From contig CABYCU010000001.1 in NCBI GenBank assembly GCA_902517565.1, positions 248,001 to 312,000 of the forward strand: a DNA stretch of 64,000 nt. The letters are read 5' to 3'. Below the pieces are notes generated by a model that searched no databases, had not been told where the DNA came from, and was given only the letters and a program-made list of their open reading frames with translations. Below, one piece after another: positions 40,820-50,451 of the stretch (its first letter is position 1; each line of letters opens with the position of its first letter). The position numbers were made by a program, and so were the translations under genes. Source of the DNA: an uncultured SAR86 cluster bacterium (GTDB lineage: Bacteria > Pseudomonadota > Gammaproteobacteria > Magnimaribacterales > Magnimaribacteraceae).

Positions 40820-42178
40820 ATGAAAAAGACACCTTTCGGAACAACAATAGCTTATGGATTCCCTGCAATCGGTGCAGGATACATGTATCTATTGATGAGC
40901 TTATACGTTATGAAATTCTCTACAGATGTATTGCTCATTGCTCCTGCTGTGATGGGTGTAATCTTTAGTATTTCAAGAATCTGGGATGCTGTCTCAGATC
41001 CCATTGCAGGCTATTTAAGCGACAGAACTACATTTAAATTTGGTAGACGAAGGACCTGGATGCTAATTAGCTTTATTCCAATATCTCTAGGTTTCTTGGC
41101 AGTCTTTTCCCCTCCTGAATCAATACAAGGCCAATCCCTTGATCTGTGGATGATGATTGCAATCTTAAGTTTTTACTCTGCTATAACCCTCCTTAATGTT
41201 CCTCATATGGCCCTAGGAGCAGAGCTATCTGAGGACTATCACGAAAGAACCAGACTTTTTGGAGTAAGGCATATAGGGTTTACCTTAGGTTCTATTCTTG
41301 CCTTGGTTTCTATGAGCCTATTAATTAGCGAAGAAAACAAACCAGAAGGTAATGTTAGAGAACTGGCAAGTAACCTGGCTTTCTTTGCTATAGCGGCAAT
41401 GTCTTTAATGATATTTTATGCAGTTTCAAGGCTTAAAGAAAATCCAGAATTTCAGAATAGAGTAAACAAAAATCCATTTAAGGCTTTCAGGGATGTGTGG
41501 GTTAATCCGCATGCGAGAATACTAATTGCAGTTCTATTTATTGAAAATATTGGCGGAGCAGTGATTGGCGTACTCACACTTTATGTAACTCAATATGTCG
41601 TAGAAGCTCCTGCTTGGGCTCCTTTGATAATTTTTGCCTATATGCTCCCATCTGCTTTGTCAGTTCCTCTTTGGATACCACTATCTCGGAGATTTGGAAA
41701 AATCAATTTATGGGTATTCAGCCTTGCCTTTACTGGCATATCTTTTGGAGGAATATTTATTATTCCTTTTTTAGACTCTATTAACGATAGACTCATTATT
41801 ATGTTCGCAGGAGCATTCTTGGGTGGTATGGCTGCCGGTTGCGGGGGTGCAATTGGCCCCTCTGTGAAAGGCGATGTTATAGACTATGATGAATATTTAA
41901 CCGGGGAAAGAAAAGAGGGCTCTTATTTTGCAGCACTTAATTTCGTTTTTAAAACAGCAACTGGAATAATGCTTCTTGTAACAGGATTTGTTCTCCAGTT
42001 TTCGGGTTTCATACCAAATCAACCTCAAACTATGGAAGTAAAAGTAGCCCTAATCAGTTTGTATGGTTTAGTTCCTTTAGTCTTTTACAGTCTGGGTGCA
42101 TACCTCTTGTATAAGAAGTTTACGTTTGGAGAAGAAGAACATGCTGCTATAAAAGAACAGATTCAAGGAAGAATTTAG
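40820..42178 (+). CDS. GPH-family (MelB-like) cation symporter
   Basis: The 452-residue 12-helix transporter belongs to the glycoside-pentoside-hexuronide:cation group. Motifs include SRIWDAVSDPIAGYLSDRT and KFGRRRTW in the first half, and a final-half KGDVIDYDEYLTGERKEGSY segment. Sequence resembles the muropeptide/sugar branch, but substrate is unknown. It abuts the monooxygenase gene (stop and ATG adjacent), suggesting one transcript. Confidence 0.85.
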   Translation: MKKTPFGTTIAYGFPAIGAGYMYLLMSLYVMKFSTDVLLIAPAVMGVIFSISRIWDAVSDPIAGYLSDRTTFKFGRRRTWMLISFIPISLGFLAVFSPPESIQGQSLDLWMMIAILSFYSAITLLNVPHMALGAELSEDYHERTRLFGVRHIGFTLGSILALVSMSLLISEENKPEGNVRELASNLAFFAIAAMSLMIFYAVSRLKENPEFQNRVNKNPFKAFRDVWVNPHARILIAVLFIENIGGAVIGVLTLYVTQYVVEAPAWAPLIIFAYMLPSALSVPLWIPLSRRFGKINLWVFSLAFTGISFGGIFIIPFLDSINDRLIIMFAGAFLGGMAAGCGGAIGPSVKGDVIDYDEYLTGERKEGSYFAALNFVFKTATGIMLLVTGFVLQFSGFIPNQPQTMEVKVALISLYGLVPLVFYSLGAYLLYKKFTFGEEEHAAIKEQIQGRI

Positions 42179-42191
42179 GTAAGCTCCAAGG

Positions 42192-43160
42192 TCAAGAGTT
42201 TTCAGCTATAAAACACTCAATTTGATTTTCGATTTCATCGGCATGTGTCGCGTGCATCATATGGTCCCCTTCCTTCACAATATATAAGGAGGACCCTTGA
42301 ATCTTATTCTTTACAAATTCTGCATGCTCTATATCAACATTCCTATCTTCATCTCCATGAATAATTAAGGTAGGAACAGAAATATTTTCGTAAGGAATTT
42401 TCAGACTAGTAAACTCCTTATAGTCATTTTTGATTCCCTGCCTTCTTCTGCTTATAGGCCATATAGACCAAATGGTACTTTTGAGCTTTTTAATATTTTC
42501 TTCTTTTGATAATAGTCTAGACCTATTATTTTTATTAGGAAGCATGGACGAAGCCAATCTATCATTACCAAAGAAAGTGACAAAAGAAAGTTGGATAAAA
42601 AGGTTTATATCCCAGGAATTAATTAATGCTTCATCTTCTTTATGAAAGTCTCGAGAGTGAGTAACTGCTTCAAATAATATTAACCCTAAAGTGCTTTCTG
42701 GATACTTGGCTGCAAAGTGCATTGCAGAGGGACCTCCGCCTGATACACCCATAATAAATACCTTCTCTATTTCCATTGAATCAATTAAGGCTTTGAAACA
42801 TTCAGCTTGCTCAGCTGGACTTCTTCCAGAGGTAATGTCAGTACCAAGATAACCTGGTCTTGATGGCGCTAATATACTGTAGTTTTTACCTGCTTCAATA
42901 CTTTGATCATAACCTCCAGGAGAGCCATGGATATACAAAAGCACAGGCCCAGTATCACCTTTTCCTACATATTGAACCCAGCCTAGATAAGTAATGATTT
43001 GTCTGGCCCCCCGCCTTAATTTAATTAAGGTAAAACATTTATAGAAAAGATAGGGAATAAATCCTAAGACCTTTATAGCGTTATAAGGATAAAAATAAAA
43101 AAATACTATAAAGAAAATTAATATTAGAAAAATTACTAATAATAAGGAACTGAAAGTCAT
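42192..43160 (-). CDS. Alpha/beta hydrolase with N-terminal membrane anchor
   Basis: The 322-residue protein has one hydrophobic N-terminal segment (about residues 4-24), then the fold: YIHGSPGGYDQ, nucleophile Ser140 in GVSGGG, acid in HGDEDRNVD and catalytic His in EGDHMMHATH. Possibly an esterase on the inner membrane. It lies after the PhyH-like gene on the same strand, six bases apart. Confidence 0.85.
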   Translation of the reverse strand: MTFSSLLLVIFLILIFFIVFFYFYPYNAIKVLGFIPYLFYKCFTLIKLRRGARQIITYLGWVQYVGKGDTGPVLLYIHGSPGGYDQSIEAGKNYSILAPSRPGYLGTDITSGRSPAEQAECFKALIDSMEIEKVFIMGVSGGGPSAMHFAAKYPESTLGLILFEAVTHSRDFHKEDEALINSWDINLFIQLSFVTFFGNDRLASSMLPNKNNRSRLLSKEENIKKLKSTIWSIWPISRRRQGIKNDYKEFTSLKIPYENISVPTLIIHGDEDRNVDIEHAEFVKNKIQGSSLYIVKEGDHMMHATHADEIENQIECFIAENS

Positions 43161-43166
43161 CAGCTT

Positions 43167-44048
43167 TTAAGGTTTTAAGATACCTATAGACTCTTTTTTT
43201 GGATCGAATTCTGCTGGGGATACGCTAGAACCATCATGCCCTCCGAGACTTCCAAAGGGGCTAAACCCCAGGATATTTTTTTGTTTGTCGGTTATTTTAT
43301 CTAATACTTCATCTCTAATACTATAAGGATGATTTTCTTGTGATCTAACCCAAGGCTGTAAGAAAGCTGTTGAGATATTACTTCTAATTGAACCAGATCT
43401 ATTAAGACCATTGCCATGCCAGAGTCTGCCTTCCCAAACAATAGCAGTTCCTTTGGGGGCATTTAAAGAAACGGCTTTTTTCTGGATTTCCTCAGCATTT
43501 GCTGTTCTGTAATCAACAGTAGGCCATTTATGTGATCCCGGTATAAGCCTTGTACCTCCATTTTCAGGAGAATTATCTGAAATTAGATACATAACATTTG
43601 CCATAAAAGGGAAATCCATTGGGTGTGGTACCAAGGGCCATTGATCTTGATGTAAAGCCATTCTTTCATTACCGCTACCGTTCATATGGGCTCCCATTGA
43701 GCACAGACAAACTCTTTCCCCAATGATATGTTGTATTAGAGGTAATATTTTTGGATGATCTATTAATTTTAAAAAGCAGTCTCCTTTATTGATCAAGTTC
43801 CAAACAAGTCTGCTGACCTTCTCTTCTTCAGAAGATTGAACACCAAAACCCTCATCTCCTCGAACTTTCGAGCCAACTTTATATTTCTCTTCACCTAAGA
43901 ATTGTTCATTTAACCTTCTATCCATTTCCTCAACTTCGTCTTCATTTAAGACATTTGCAATTAAGGCCATTCCGTATTTATCCAGATGATTTTTTGCTTC
44001 CTCAGTGTCCTCTGTTAAGGGCGGATAGTCCAAAGTTTCTAGTTCCAT
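43167..44048 (-). CDS. Phytanoyl-CoA dioxygenase (PhyH)-family protein
   Basis: The 293-residue Fe(II)/2-oxoglutarate oxygenase has the metal triad His133 and Asp135 (LHQDQW) with His211 (WHGNGL), and a 2-oxoglutarate-binding Arg222 in IRSNIST. The GGTRLIPGSHKWP segment is characteristic of the PhyH family. Substrate unknown. It is divergent from the carotenoid oxygenase gene and probably shares a transcript with the anchored hydrolase downstream. Confidence 0.88.
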   Translation of the reverse strand: MELETLDYPPLTEDTEEAKNHLDKYGMALIANVLNEDEVEEMDRRLNEQFLGEEKYKVGSKVRGDEGFGVQSSEEEKVSRLVWNLINKGDCFLKLIDHPKILPLIQHIIGERVCLCSMGAHMNGSGNERMALHQDQWPLVPHPMDFPFMANVMYLISDNSPENGGTRLIPGSHKWPTVDYRTANAEEIQKKAVSLNAPKGTAIVWEGRLWHGNGLNRSGSIRSNISTAFLQPWVRSQENHPYSIRDEVLDKITDKQKNILGFSPFGSLGGHDGSSVSPAEFDPKKESIGILKP

Positions 44049-44140
44049 TCATCAAATATTAGCACGAAAGAATTGACTACTGTAATTTCTAAAGCAGTCA
44101 AAACTGGAAAAGTCTTAAATATAAAAAAGTAGGATTCAGT

Positions 44141-44146
44141 TATAAT
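44141..44146 (+). promoter_or_regulatory. -10 element for the carotenoid oxygenase gene
   Basis: A perfect TATAAT 26 bases before the ATG at 44172, with a poor -35 region. The region also holds TTGACT near 44071 in the divergent gap. Confidence 0.35.
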
Positions 44147-44171
44147 TAATTTTCTGAGTTTAAACTGCGCG

Positions 44172-45458
44172 ATGAACAATAATATATACCTACAAGGAAA
44201 TTACGCACCCGTAAGAAATGAGATTAGTGAACAGAGATTGAAGGTCACAGGAAATATCCCAAAAGATCTTTCGGGTCTTTTCCTCAGAAATGGGCCTAAT
44301 CCTCTGTCGGTCTTAAATGAAGAGACCCATCATTGGTTTATGGGGCAGGGAATGCTCCATGGTATTAGATTAGATTCTGGCAATGCCCTCTGGTATAAAA
44401 ATAAATCAGTAGACGGCAATCAATCCGTAGCAAATACAAGTGTCATATCTCACGCAGGAAAAATTTATGCAATCGTAGAGGCAGGATCCTATCCAGTTGA
44501 GATTGATGAAGAGCTAAACTCTCTAGAGACAAAACCTTTTTATGGTAATAAGAATGAAGGTTTTACAGCACATCCAAAACTTGATCCCAGAACAGGTGAA
44601 CTTCATGCAATGTGCTATGACTACGCCAATAAGTTTGACACAATCGATTATGTTGTAATTGATAAAAACGGATCACATAAAAAGACTCAAACTATTCCAT
44701 TTGAATCAAGATCAATGCTTCATGAGTGCGCAATTACAGAAAATTATGTATTAGTATTAGATCTATCCGTTACCTTTAGCCTAGAAAAGCTTGGAAGTGG
44801 TTATTTTCCTTTTTCATGGAATGATGAGCATCAATCCAGGATAGGTTTGCTAGATAGAAATGATGAATCAAAAGACGTCAAATGGTTTGAGATAGACAGG
44901 ACATATTTTTTTCATACTTTTAATGCTTATGAAGACCATAATGGAAATGTTGTAGTCTCAGCAACAGCTTACGACAGATTATTTGACAAAGATTGGAATG
45001 GTCCTTTTACGGAATCTCCTCCTAATCTTACTAGATGGGTCCTAGATCTAAAATCAGGCAATGCTCAATCCTCAAAACTTGACGAACGATCCGTAGAGTT
45101 TCCCAGAATTCATCCAAATTTTATAACTAGATCAAATCAATTTGGTTACGCATTAGCTTCTTCAAATACTCAACAACCGGATTTTAAGGAGATAATTAAG
45201 TATGATTTTGTTAATGATTCTTCTGAAGTTTATCAGTATGGCCCTGGAAATTTTGGAGCTGAACCAGTATTCGTTGCTGCGGATGGAGGGACTGGCGAAG
45301 ATGAGGGCTATCTTCTTTCACTTGTCTATAATCATGAAACAGATAAAAGTGATCTTATAATCTTAAATGCACAGGAACCTAGTTCAGGGCCTATGGCTAC
45401 GGTGCACCTACCACAGAGAGTTCCTTTTGGATTTCATGGGGACTGGATAAGCATTTAA
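44172..45458 (+). CDS. Carotenoid oxygenase (RPE65/CCD family)
   Basis: The 428-residue beta-propeller enzyme has the four iron-binding histidines in the expected spacing: His134 (HPKLDP), His184 (HECAIT), His248 (HTFNAYED) and His422 (HGDW). FLRNGPNPL and HWFMGQGMLHG at the N-terminus are typical. Such enzymes cleave carotenoids, stilbenes or related alkenes; in a proteorhodopsin-bearing organism retinal production would be one option, but no rhodopsin or blh gene is in the window. Confidence 0.93.
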   Translation: MNNNIYLQGNYAPVRNEISEQRLKVTGNIPKDLSGLFLRNGPNPLSVLNEETHHWFMGQGMLHGIRLDSGNALWYKNKSVDGNQSVANTSVISHAGKIYAIVEAGSYPVEIDEELNSLETKPFYGNKNEGFTAHPKLDPRTGELHAMCYDYANKFDTIDYVVIDKNGSHKKTQTIPFESRSMLHECAITENYVLVLDLSVTFSLEKLGSGYFPFSWNDEHQSRIGLLDRNDESKDVKWFEIDRTYFFHTFNAYEDHNGNVVVSATAYDRLFDKDWNGPFTESPPNLTRWVLDLKSGNAQSSKLDERSVEFPRIHPNFITRSNQFGYALASSNTQQPDFKEIIKYDFVNDSSEVYQYGPGNFGAEPVFVAADGGTGEDEGYLLSLVYNHETDKSDLIILNAQEPSSGPMATVHLPQRVPFGFHGDWISI

Positions 45459-45480
45459 CTATCAAAGGGGAGAATAAAGC

Positions 45481-45972
45481 ATGCCAGAAATGACATTATT
45501 AGGTTGGTTCCATACTATCTTGGGGATCTTGGCTGTTTCAACTGGATTTTATACTTTATATAAGTATCGCATCATATCTACTAAAGAGAGTTCAGGAAGA
45601 TTATATGTTCTAGTGACTCTCCTTGTTGCAGGGTCTGCTCTAGGTATTTATAACCAGGGGGGTTTTGGAGTTGCGCATGTATTAGCCGTCCTAACTCTAA
45701 TTGCTCTTTCTGGGGGATACATTATGGAGAAATATAAGTGGTTTGGTTCTTTCTCGAAATACTTCCAAGCCTTAGGCTACACCTCAACATTACTTTTCCA
45801 TATGATACCTGCAATAACAGATTTTTTAAGAAGGCTTCCTGTTGGAGATCCATTCATAGACTCCTTTGAAGATCCGCTCCTACTAAATTTTCATTTCGCA
45901 TTTTTGATTGTTTATGTTGTCGGTATTATTGTCCAAATGTTTTGGTTAAAAAGACAGATCATTCAAATATAA
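45481..45972 (+). CDS. Membrane protein, DUF2306-like
   Basis: The 163-residue protein has about five hydrophobic segments with histidines at the ends of helices (GWFHTILG, GVAHVLAV, LFHMIPA, NFHFAFL). The pattern resembles DUF2306-type membrane proteins. It follows the carotenoid oxygenase gene by 22 bases and probably shares its transcript. The clustered membrane His residues might bind haem or metal, an inference only. Confidence 0.65.
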   Translation: MPEMTLLGWFHTILGILAVSTGFYTLYKYRIISTKESSGRLYVLVTLLVAGSALGIYNQGGFGVAHVLAVLTLIALSGGYIMEKYKWFGSFSKYFQALGYTSTLLFHMIPAITDFLRRLPVGDPFIDSFEDPLLLNFHFAFLIVYVVGIIVQMFWLKRQIIQI

Positions 45973-45991
45973 TAAAAAACCTATGACAGTG

Positions 45992-46013
45992 GTTAGAGTT
46001 TGCTCTAACTTTT
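45992..46013 (+). terminator. Intrinsic terminator after the carotenoid oxygenase pair
   Basis: GTTAGAG (45992-45998), loop TTTG and CTCTAAC (46003-46009), followed by TTTT. Confidence 0.7.
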
Positions 46014-46042
46014 ATAATTTAAAGAAATAAAAGGGAAGAAAT

Positions 46043-47056
46043 ATGGAAACAGTTTTAGTTACTGGAGGAACAGGGTTTATCGGCTTGCATTGCCTTCAAC
46101 AGCTATTAGATAAGGGCTATAAGGTGAGAACAACTATAAGGTCTGAATCAAGAAAACAAGAAGTTTTGGATGCAATGAATAAGCATTCATCAAATGTCGA
46201 AAATTTAGAGTTCTTTATGGCTGACTTATTGAATGATGAAGGCTGGAAAGAAGCTGTTGAAGGATCGGATTTTGTTTTGCATGTTGCTTCACCTTTCTTT
46301 CTTGGTGAACCAGAGAATGAAGATGTTTTCATAAAACCTGCAGTTGAAGGGACCCTCAGAGTTTTGAGTGCATGTGCAGAAGCAGAAGTCAAAAAGGTTG
46401 TTTTAACATCATCTTTCGCAGCAGTTGGTTACGGCCATCCTAGAAATAAAGAAAATTATGATGAGGAAGACTGGTCAAGCGTGGATGGCGTAATAAGCCC
46501 TTATGCTAAAAGCAAAACGCTAGCAGAAAAGGCTGCATGGGACTTTGTTAATAATCTTGAAGATTCTAAGAAATTTAGTCTAACGGTTATTAATCCAGTC
46601 GCTGTTACTGGCCCAATGCTTACAGATGATATTGGTAGCTCTAATGATTTTTTACTTAAACTTATTTCTGGTTCAATGCCAGCATGCCCAAAGATACATA
46701 TGGGTTATATCGATGTTAGAGATGTTGCCAAGGCTCATATATATTCTATGACTGAAGAGAGGACTGATGGGGAGAGAATTATAGTTAGTGAAAAAGAAAT
46801 GTTTTTTGCTGAAGTCGGACGAACTCTGAACGAAGCTGGTTTTAAGAAATCACCTACTAAAGAAATGCCAAACTTCCTTGTAAAAATAATGTCTTTATTT
46901 GTTGGTGAACTTAAAGGCCTTTTACCTGCACTTAGTAGAAAAGGGGATATTGATAAATCAAAGGCTAAAAGCTTTTTTGATTGGAATTATATTTCAACTG
47001 AGCAGTCGGTGACTGAGACAGCTCAACAGTTACAAGATATGGGGTTAACAAAATAA
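46043..47056 (+). CDS. NAD(P)-dependent epimerase/reductase (dihydroflavonol reductase-like)
   Basis: The 337-residue extended SDR has TGGTGFIGLHC as cofactor motif, and catalytic Tyr-x-x-x-Lys in SPYAKSKTLAEKA. The domain and the VLTSSFAAVGYG segment match the dihydroflavonol-4-reductase/aldehyde reductase group, which reduces carbonyls to alcohols. AAGGGAAGAA precedes the ATG. The aldo/keto reductase gene follows two bases later, so the two enzymes are probably co-expressed. Confidence 0.88.
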   Translation: METVLVTGGTGFIGLHCLQQLLDKGYKVRTTIRSESRKQEVLDAMNKHSSNVENLEFFMADLLNDEGWKEAVEGSDFVLHVASPFFLGEPENEDVFIKPAVEGTLRVLSACAEAEVKKVVLTSSFAAVGYGHPRNKENYDEEDWSSVDGVISPYAKSKTLAEKAAWDFVNNLEDSKKFSLTVINPVAVTGPMLTDDIGSSNDFLLKLISGSMPACPKIHMGYIDVRDVAKAHIYSMTEERTDGERIIVSEKEMFFAEVGRTLNEAGFKKSPTKEMPNFLVKIMSLFVGELKGLLPALSRKGDIDKSKAKSFFDWNYISTEQSVTETAQQLQDMGLTK

Positions 47057-47058
47057 CT

Positions 47059-48042
47059 ATGCAACAAAGAGCTTTTAAACCTTTTGGATCTATTAGCGCT
47101 TTGACACTGGGAGGCGGGGGATTAGGTCAGGTTTGGGGACAAACAACTAGAGAAGAAGCTATAGCAACTGTTAATCTAGCTTTAGAAAGAGGAATAAATC
47201 ACATCGATGTTGCTCCTATGTATGGCAATGGCGAGGCAGAAAGTGTTATTGGAGAGGTTTTTCAAGGTAAAGAATTTGATGGCGTCAAAATAACTACTAA
47301 ATGCAGATTGGGGACATTGCTGGATGAGGAGGTTTATGACCACTTAAACTCATCTCTTACGAAAAGCCTAGATCGTCTAAATATGGAAAGAGTTGATCTT
47401 TTTCTTTTACATACTCAATTAAGACAAGATAATTTTCAGTTACTCACCTTAAATGAATATAGAGAAAAAGTTACCACTTCGTTATCTTGTTATTTTAATG
47501 CTGTAATCCCTGCTTTTGAGAAATTAAAGTCAGAAGGCAAAATAGGCAGTTGGGGTATCGGCGGACTAGGTCAAAATAAAGCCATAATTGAAGCAATAAA
47601 TTATGAAATACCTCCCGAAGCTATCCAATGTGTTGTTAATCCATTGAATTCTGCTGGCGCTATCGCCTACGTAGATAATGACTATAATCCAAGCCAAATA
47701 CTTCAAGAATGTCAAAATGCAGACATACCCATTCTAGGCATCAGGGCGGTTCAGGCAGGCGCTTTAACTTCTGAGATGGACAGAATGCCACATGAATCTG
47801 GAAGAGATATCAAAGATTTTGAAGACTATGATAGAGCCGGGCCCTTTAGAATTTTGGCAAAAGAGTGGGATACCACTCCTTCGCTTCTCGCACATAGATA
47901 CGCCTTAACTGCCCAGAAAGTTTCTTCTGTGATACTGGGAGTAAAAAACAGGTCTGAACTATTAGAATGTCTTGAGGCCGAAGAAATCGGAAAGTTGGAA
48001 GATGATCAAATTGACAAAATAGATGAAGTTTTAACTGGTTAA
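47059..48042 (+). CDS. Aldo/keto reductase
   Basis: The 327-residue barrel enzyme has the AKR motifs: NHIDVAPMYGNGEAE with the catalytic Asp and Tyr, ITTKC for the Lys, and a late SVILGVKNRSELLEC NADPH-binding segment. Substrate unknown. It is the last gene of the plus-strand block and is convergent with hemG; an AAAGAAT/ATTCTTT inverted repeat (48041-48064) across both stops could act as a weak terminator. Confidence 0.88.
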   Translation: MQQRAFKPFGSISALTLGGGGLGQVWGQTTREEAIATVNLALERGINHIDVAPMYGNGEAESVIGEVFQGKEFDGVKITTKCRLGTLLDEEVYDHLNSSLTKSLDRLNMERVDLFLLHTQLRQDNFQLLTLNEYREKVTTSLSCYFNAVIPAFEKLKSEGKIGSWGIGGLGQNKAIIEAINYEIPPEAIQCVVNPLNSAGAIAYVDNDYNPSQILQECQNADIPILGIRAVQAGALTSEMDRMPHESGRDIKDFEDYDRAGPFRILAKEWDTTPSLLAHRYALTAQKVSSVILGVKNRSELLECLEAEEIGKLEDDQIDKIDEVLTG

Positions 48043-48063
48043 AGAATGTTTTAAGCTATTCTT

Positions 48064-48591
48064 TCAAATAGAACCTACTAACTTGTCAGAAAATTCATCG
48101 ACTGCTGCCCAGTCAGTAAATTCATATTCACCAGATAAATCAGTTGGACCATTTCCAATCCACATAATTAGACGAATCATATGTTTGTCTATAAAGCCAT
48201 ATTTACTATAGTTAATTTTTCCTGCAAAAACGCCAATCCTTTTTGGCTTCCACTCGGATTTAGAGAGAAACTTTTGAATATAAGGATTAGTATCAGGAGT
48301 ATTCTTATCTTGCTTCCTGGCAACCACATTCACACTAAAGAAAGAGCTATCTTTTGATTCTAGAAGCTGGAGGTTCTGATTTATAAATTCATAAACTTTA
48401 GGATTATGCTTGCCGTATCTTATGCTTGCCCCAATTATTATCCTGTCAAATGAATCTAGATTATAAATATTAGCATCAGCAATCGTAGCTATGTCTGCTT
48501 CGCCTGATTTTTCTATCCTTTCTGATATCCTCTTGCAGATCTTGTAAGTATGTCCATCAGTCGAACTATAAAGAATAAGAACTTTCAGCAT
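48064..48591 (-). CDS. hemG: Flavodoxin-type protoporphyrinogen IX dehydrogenase HemG
   Basis: The 175-residue flavodoxin-like protein (E. coli HemG 181) starts LKVLILYSSTDGHTYKICKRI, the FMN-binding loop with the insertion typical of HemG rather than of other flavodoxins. It oxidises protoporphyrinogen IX to protoporphyrin IX using quinone acceptors. It ends the minus-strand haem operon, with hemF 14 bases upstream. Confidence 0.9.
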   Translation of the reverse strand: MLKVLILYSSTDGHTYKICKRISERIEKSGEADIATIADANIYNLDSFDRIIIGASIRYGKHNPKVYEFINQNLQLLESKDSSFFSVNVVARKQDKNTPDTNPYIQKFLSKSEWKPKRIGVFAGKINYSKYGFIDKHMIRLIMWIGNGPTDLSGEYEFTDWAAVDEFSDKLVGSI

Positions 48592-48605
48592 TACACTTTA
48601 TTAAT

Positions 48606-49418
48606 TCAGCTCCATTTTGCAGATGGAGGCATAGACATGAGAATTGCATCTGTATTGCCACCTGTTTTTATACCAAAGGCAGTACCCCTATCCCAGAGTA
48701 GATTAAACTCAACATAACGACCTCTTTTGACAAGCTGCAGCTCTTTCTCTTGATTGCTCCAGCTTTCATTCTTTAGGTTTCTTACGATAGTAGTGATGGC
48801 TTGGAATGTTGATAAACCGACTTCTTTTATGAAATCAAAATCTTTTTTCCAGTCATCTGTTTTCAGATGATCTATAAAAATACCTCCTTCACCTCTAGCT
48901 TCCGATCGGTGGGGTAGATAAAAATATTCATCGCAAGCTTTTTTATACCTCTCATAATATTCAGGATGCGCTGAGTCACAGGCTTCTTTCATGCAATTAT
49001 GGAAGAATTCTATTTCTTTATGTGGTTTGATTGTTGGAGTTAGATCTCCCCCGCCACCAAACCAGGAGTCACCTGTCACTATAAATCTTGTATTGAAATG
49101 GAAAGCTGGGATTTTAGGAGAATGCATATGTGCAACAAGACTAATACCACTTGCCCAATAGTTAGGCGTCTCTTCGGTACCTTTAACTTCTGATTTGAAG
49201 TCATTATCAAACTCCCCTGATACCGTAGATATGTTTACTCCTACCTTTTCAAATATGTCACCCTTCATGAGGCTTATTTCACCACCGCCTTCATATTTAT
49301 GATCCCATTTTGTTCTCTCAAAACTGGTACCATCTATAATTTCAAATTCCTTACAGAATTTATCTCTTAGCTCTTTGAACCAAGAGGAGGTGAGTGATTT
49401 TTTTTCTTCAATATCCAT
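48606..49418 (-). CDS. hemF: Oxygen-dependent coproporphyrinogen III oxidase
   Basis: The 270-residue enzyme (E. coli 299) carries the family core: WFGGGGDLTPT, the FYLPHRSEARGEGGIFID stretch and GRYVEFNLLWDRGTAFG near the C-terminus. It makes protoporphyrinogen IX from coproporphyrinogen III and needs oxygen, implying aerobic growth. Slightly short at the N-terminus. Spacing to hemE is seven bases. Confidence 0.95.
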   Translation of the reverse strand: MDIEEKKSLTSSWFKELRDKFCKEFEIIDGTSFERTKWDHKYEGGGEISLMKGDIFEKVGVNISTVSGEFDNDFKSEVKGTEETPNYWASGISLVAHMHSPKIPAFHFNTRFIVTGDSWFGGGGDLTPTIKPHKEIEFFHNCMKEACDSAHPEYYERYKKACDEYFYLPHRSEARGEGGIFIDHLKTDDWKKDFDFIKEVGLSTFQAITTIVRNLKNESWSNQEKELQLVKRGRYVEFNLLWDRGTAFGIKTGGNTDAILMSMPPSAKWS

Positions 49419-49425
49419 TTAGATC

Positions 49426-50445
49426 TTAAAAAGCTTCCCTGATCCTTGTCACAAATTCCTTAACATTATTTTGCGGGGTAGTTTTCAGAACACCATGCCC
49501 TAGGCCACATACCCATCCGAGTCTATCTTCTGGACTTAAATCTGACAGTTGAAGAATATAGTCTTCTAATTTTGGCAAGAATTCTTTACTAGGCAGCGTA
49601 AGTAAATGCTCGCTAAAATTTCCTTGTATAAAGCCATCACCTGTTTTATTAAAAAAATCTCTCAGATCAATATTAGAATCTAACCCCATCCCTGCAAGTT
49701 TTATGCCTTGATTATTTTTATTTGCAATAACAGTTTCATAATTCACACCATCTTTTGCGTAGTAACCTACCTTATTAGGGAAATCTTTAGCCAAAGAATT
49801 GAACGTTTTATCTAAGTAAAAATTTAAATCTTCTTTGGCTAATTGGTGAGCTGCAGAGTCAAAAATCATTACTATTTCGGCACCAGCATCAAGTTGTAAT
49901 TTAACGTTCTCTTTCAAAAGAGGAAGAATGACATTGTCTAGTAAACCCAACTGAAAATTATTTAGAGAAATATTTCTTAAATCTTTATCCACATGGCAAG
50001 CATAGGCAATTAAGGTCCAAGGACCACCTACAAAGCCAATAAGAGACTTGTCACTAGGCAGTCTTTCTAATGTTCTTTCTATAGCTTCTCCTTGGAAATC
50101 CATAAAATTTATTGGGTCGGAGTTTGTGAGCAGACTAGCGGCATTTTCTTCATTGAGATGAAGTCCAAACTGAGGTCCTGGGCTATATGACAGATCCATG
50201 CCAAGAGCTTCAAGAGGAAATAAAATATCGCTAAAAAGAATTGCGACATCAAAATCGAATTCATTTATTGGACCCATTGCTGTTTCTGCTGCAAGACTTG
50301 GTTTTTTGCAGAGTTCTTCAAAAGTGTAGTCTTTTTTTAAATTCTGATAATGATCGTGATATCTTCCGGCTTGTCGCATTAGCCATATAGGAGGACAAGC
50401 TTGAGGCTTTCTTTCTATGGCATTTATAAATTTGGTATTTGACAA
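49426..50445 (-). CDS. hemE: Uroporphyrinogen decarboxylase
   Basis: The 339-residue enzyme has the N-terminal signature PPIWLMRQAGRY and the GFVGGPWTLIAY motif. It removes four carboxylates from uroporphyrinogen III. Length matches the family (about 354 in E. coli, 340-350 in others). It lies between hemB and hemF in the operon. Confidence 0.96.
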   Translation of the reverse strand: MSNTKFINAIERKPQACPPIWLMRQAGRYHDHYQNLKKDYTFEELCKKPSLAAETAMGPINEFDFDVAILFSDILFPLEALGMDLSYSPGPQFGLHLNEENAASLLTNSDPINFMDFQGEAIERTLERLPSDKSLIGFVGGPWTLIAYACHVDKDLRNISLNNFQLGLLDNVILPLLKENVKLQLDAGAEIVMIFDSAAHQLAKEDLNFYLDKTFNSLAKDFPNKVGYYAKDGVNYETVIANKNNQGIKLAGMGLDSNIDLRDFFNKTGDGFIQGNFSEHLLTLPSKEFLPKLEDYILQLSDLSPEDRLGWVCGLGHGVLKTTPQNNVKEFVTRIREAF

Positions 50446-50451
50446 GACAGT

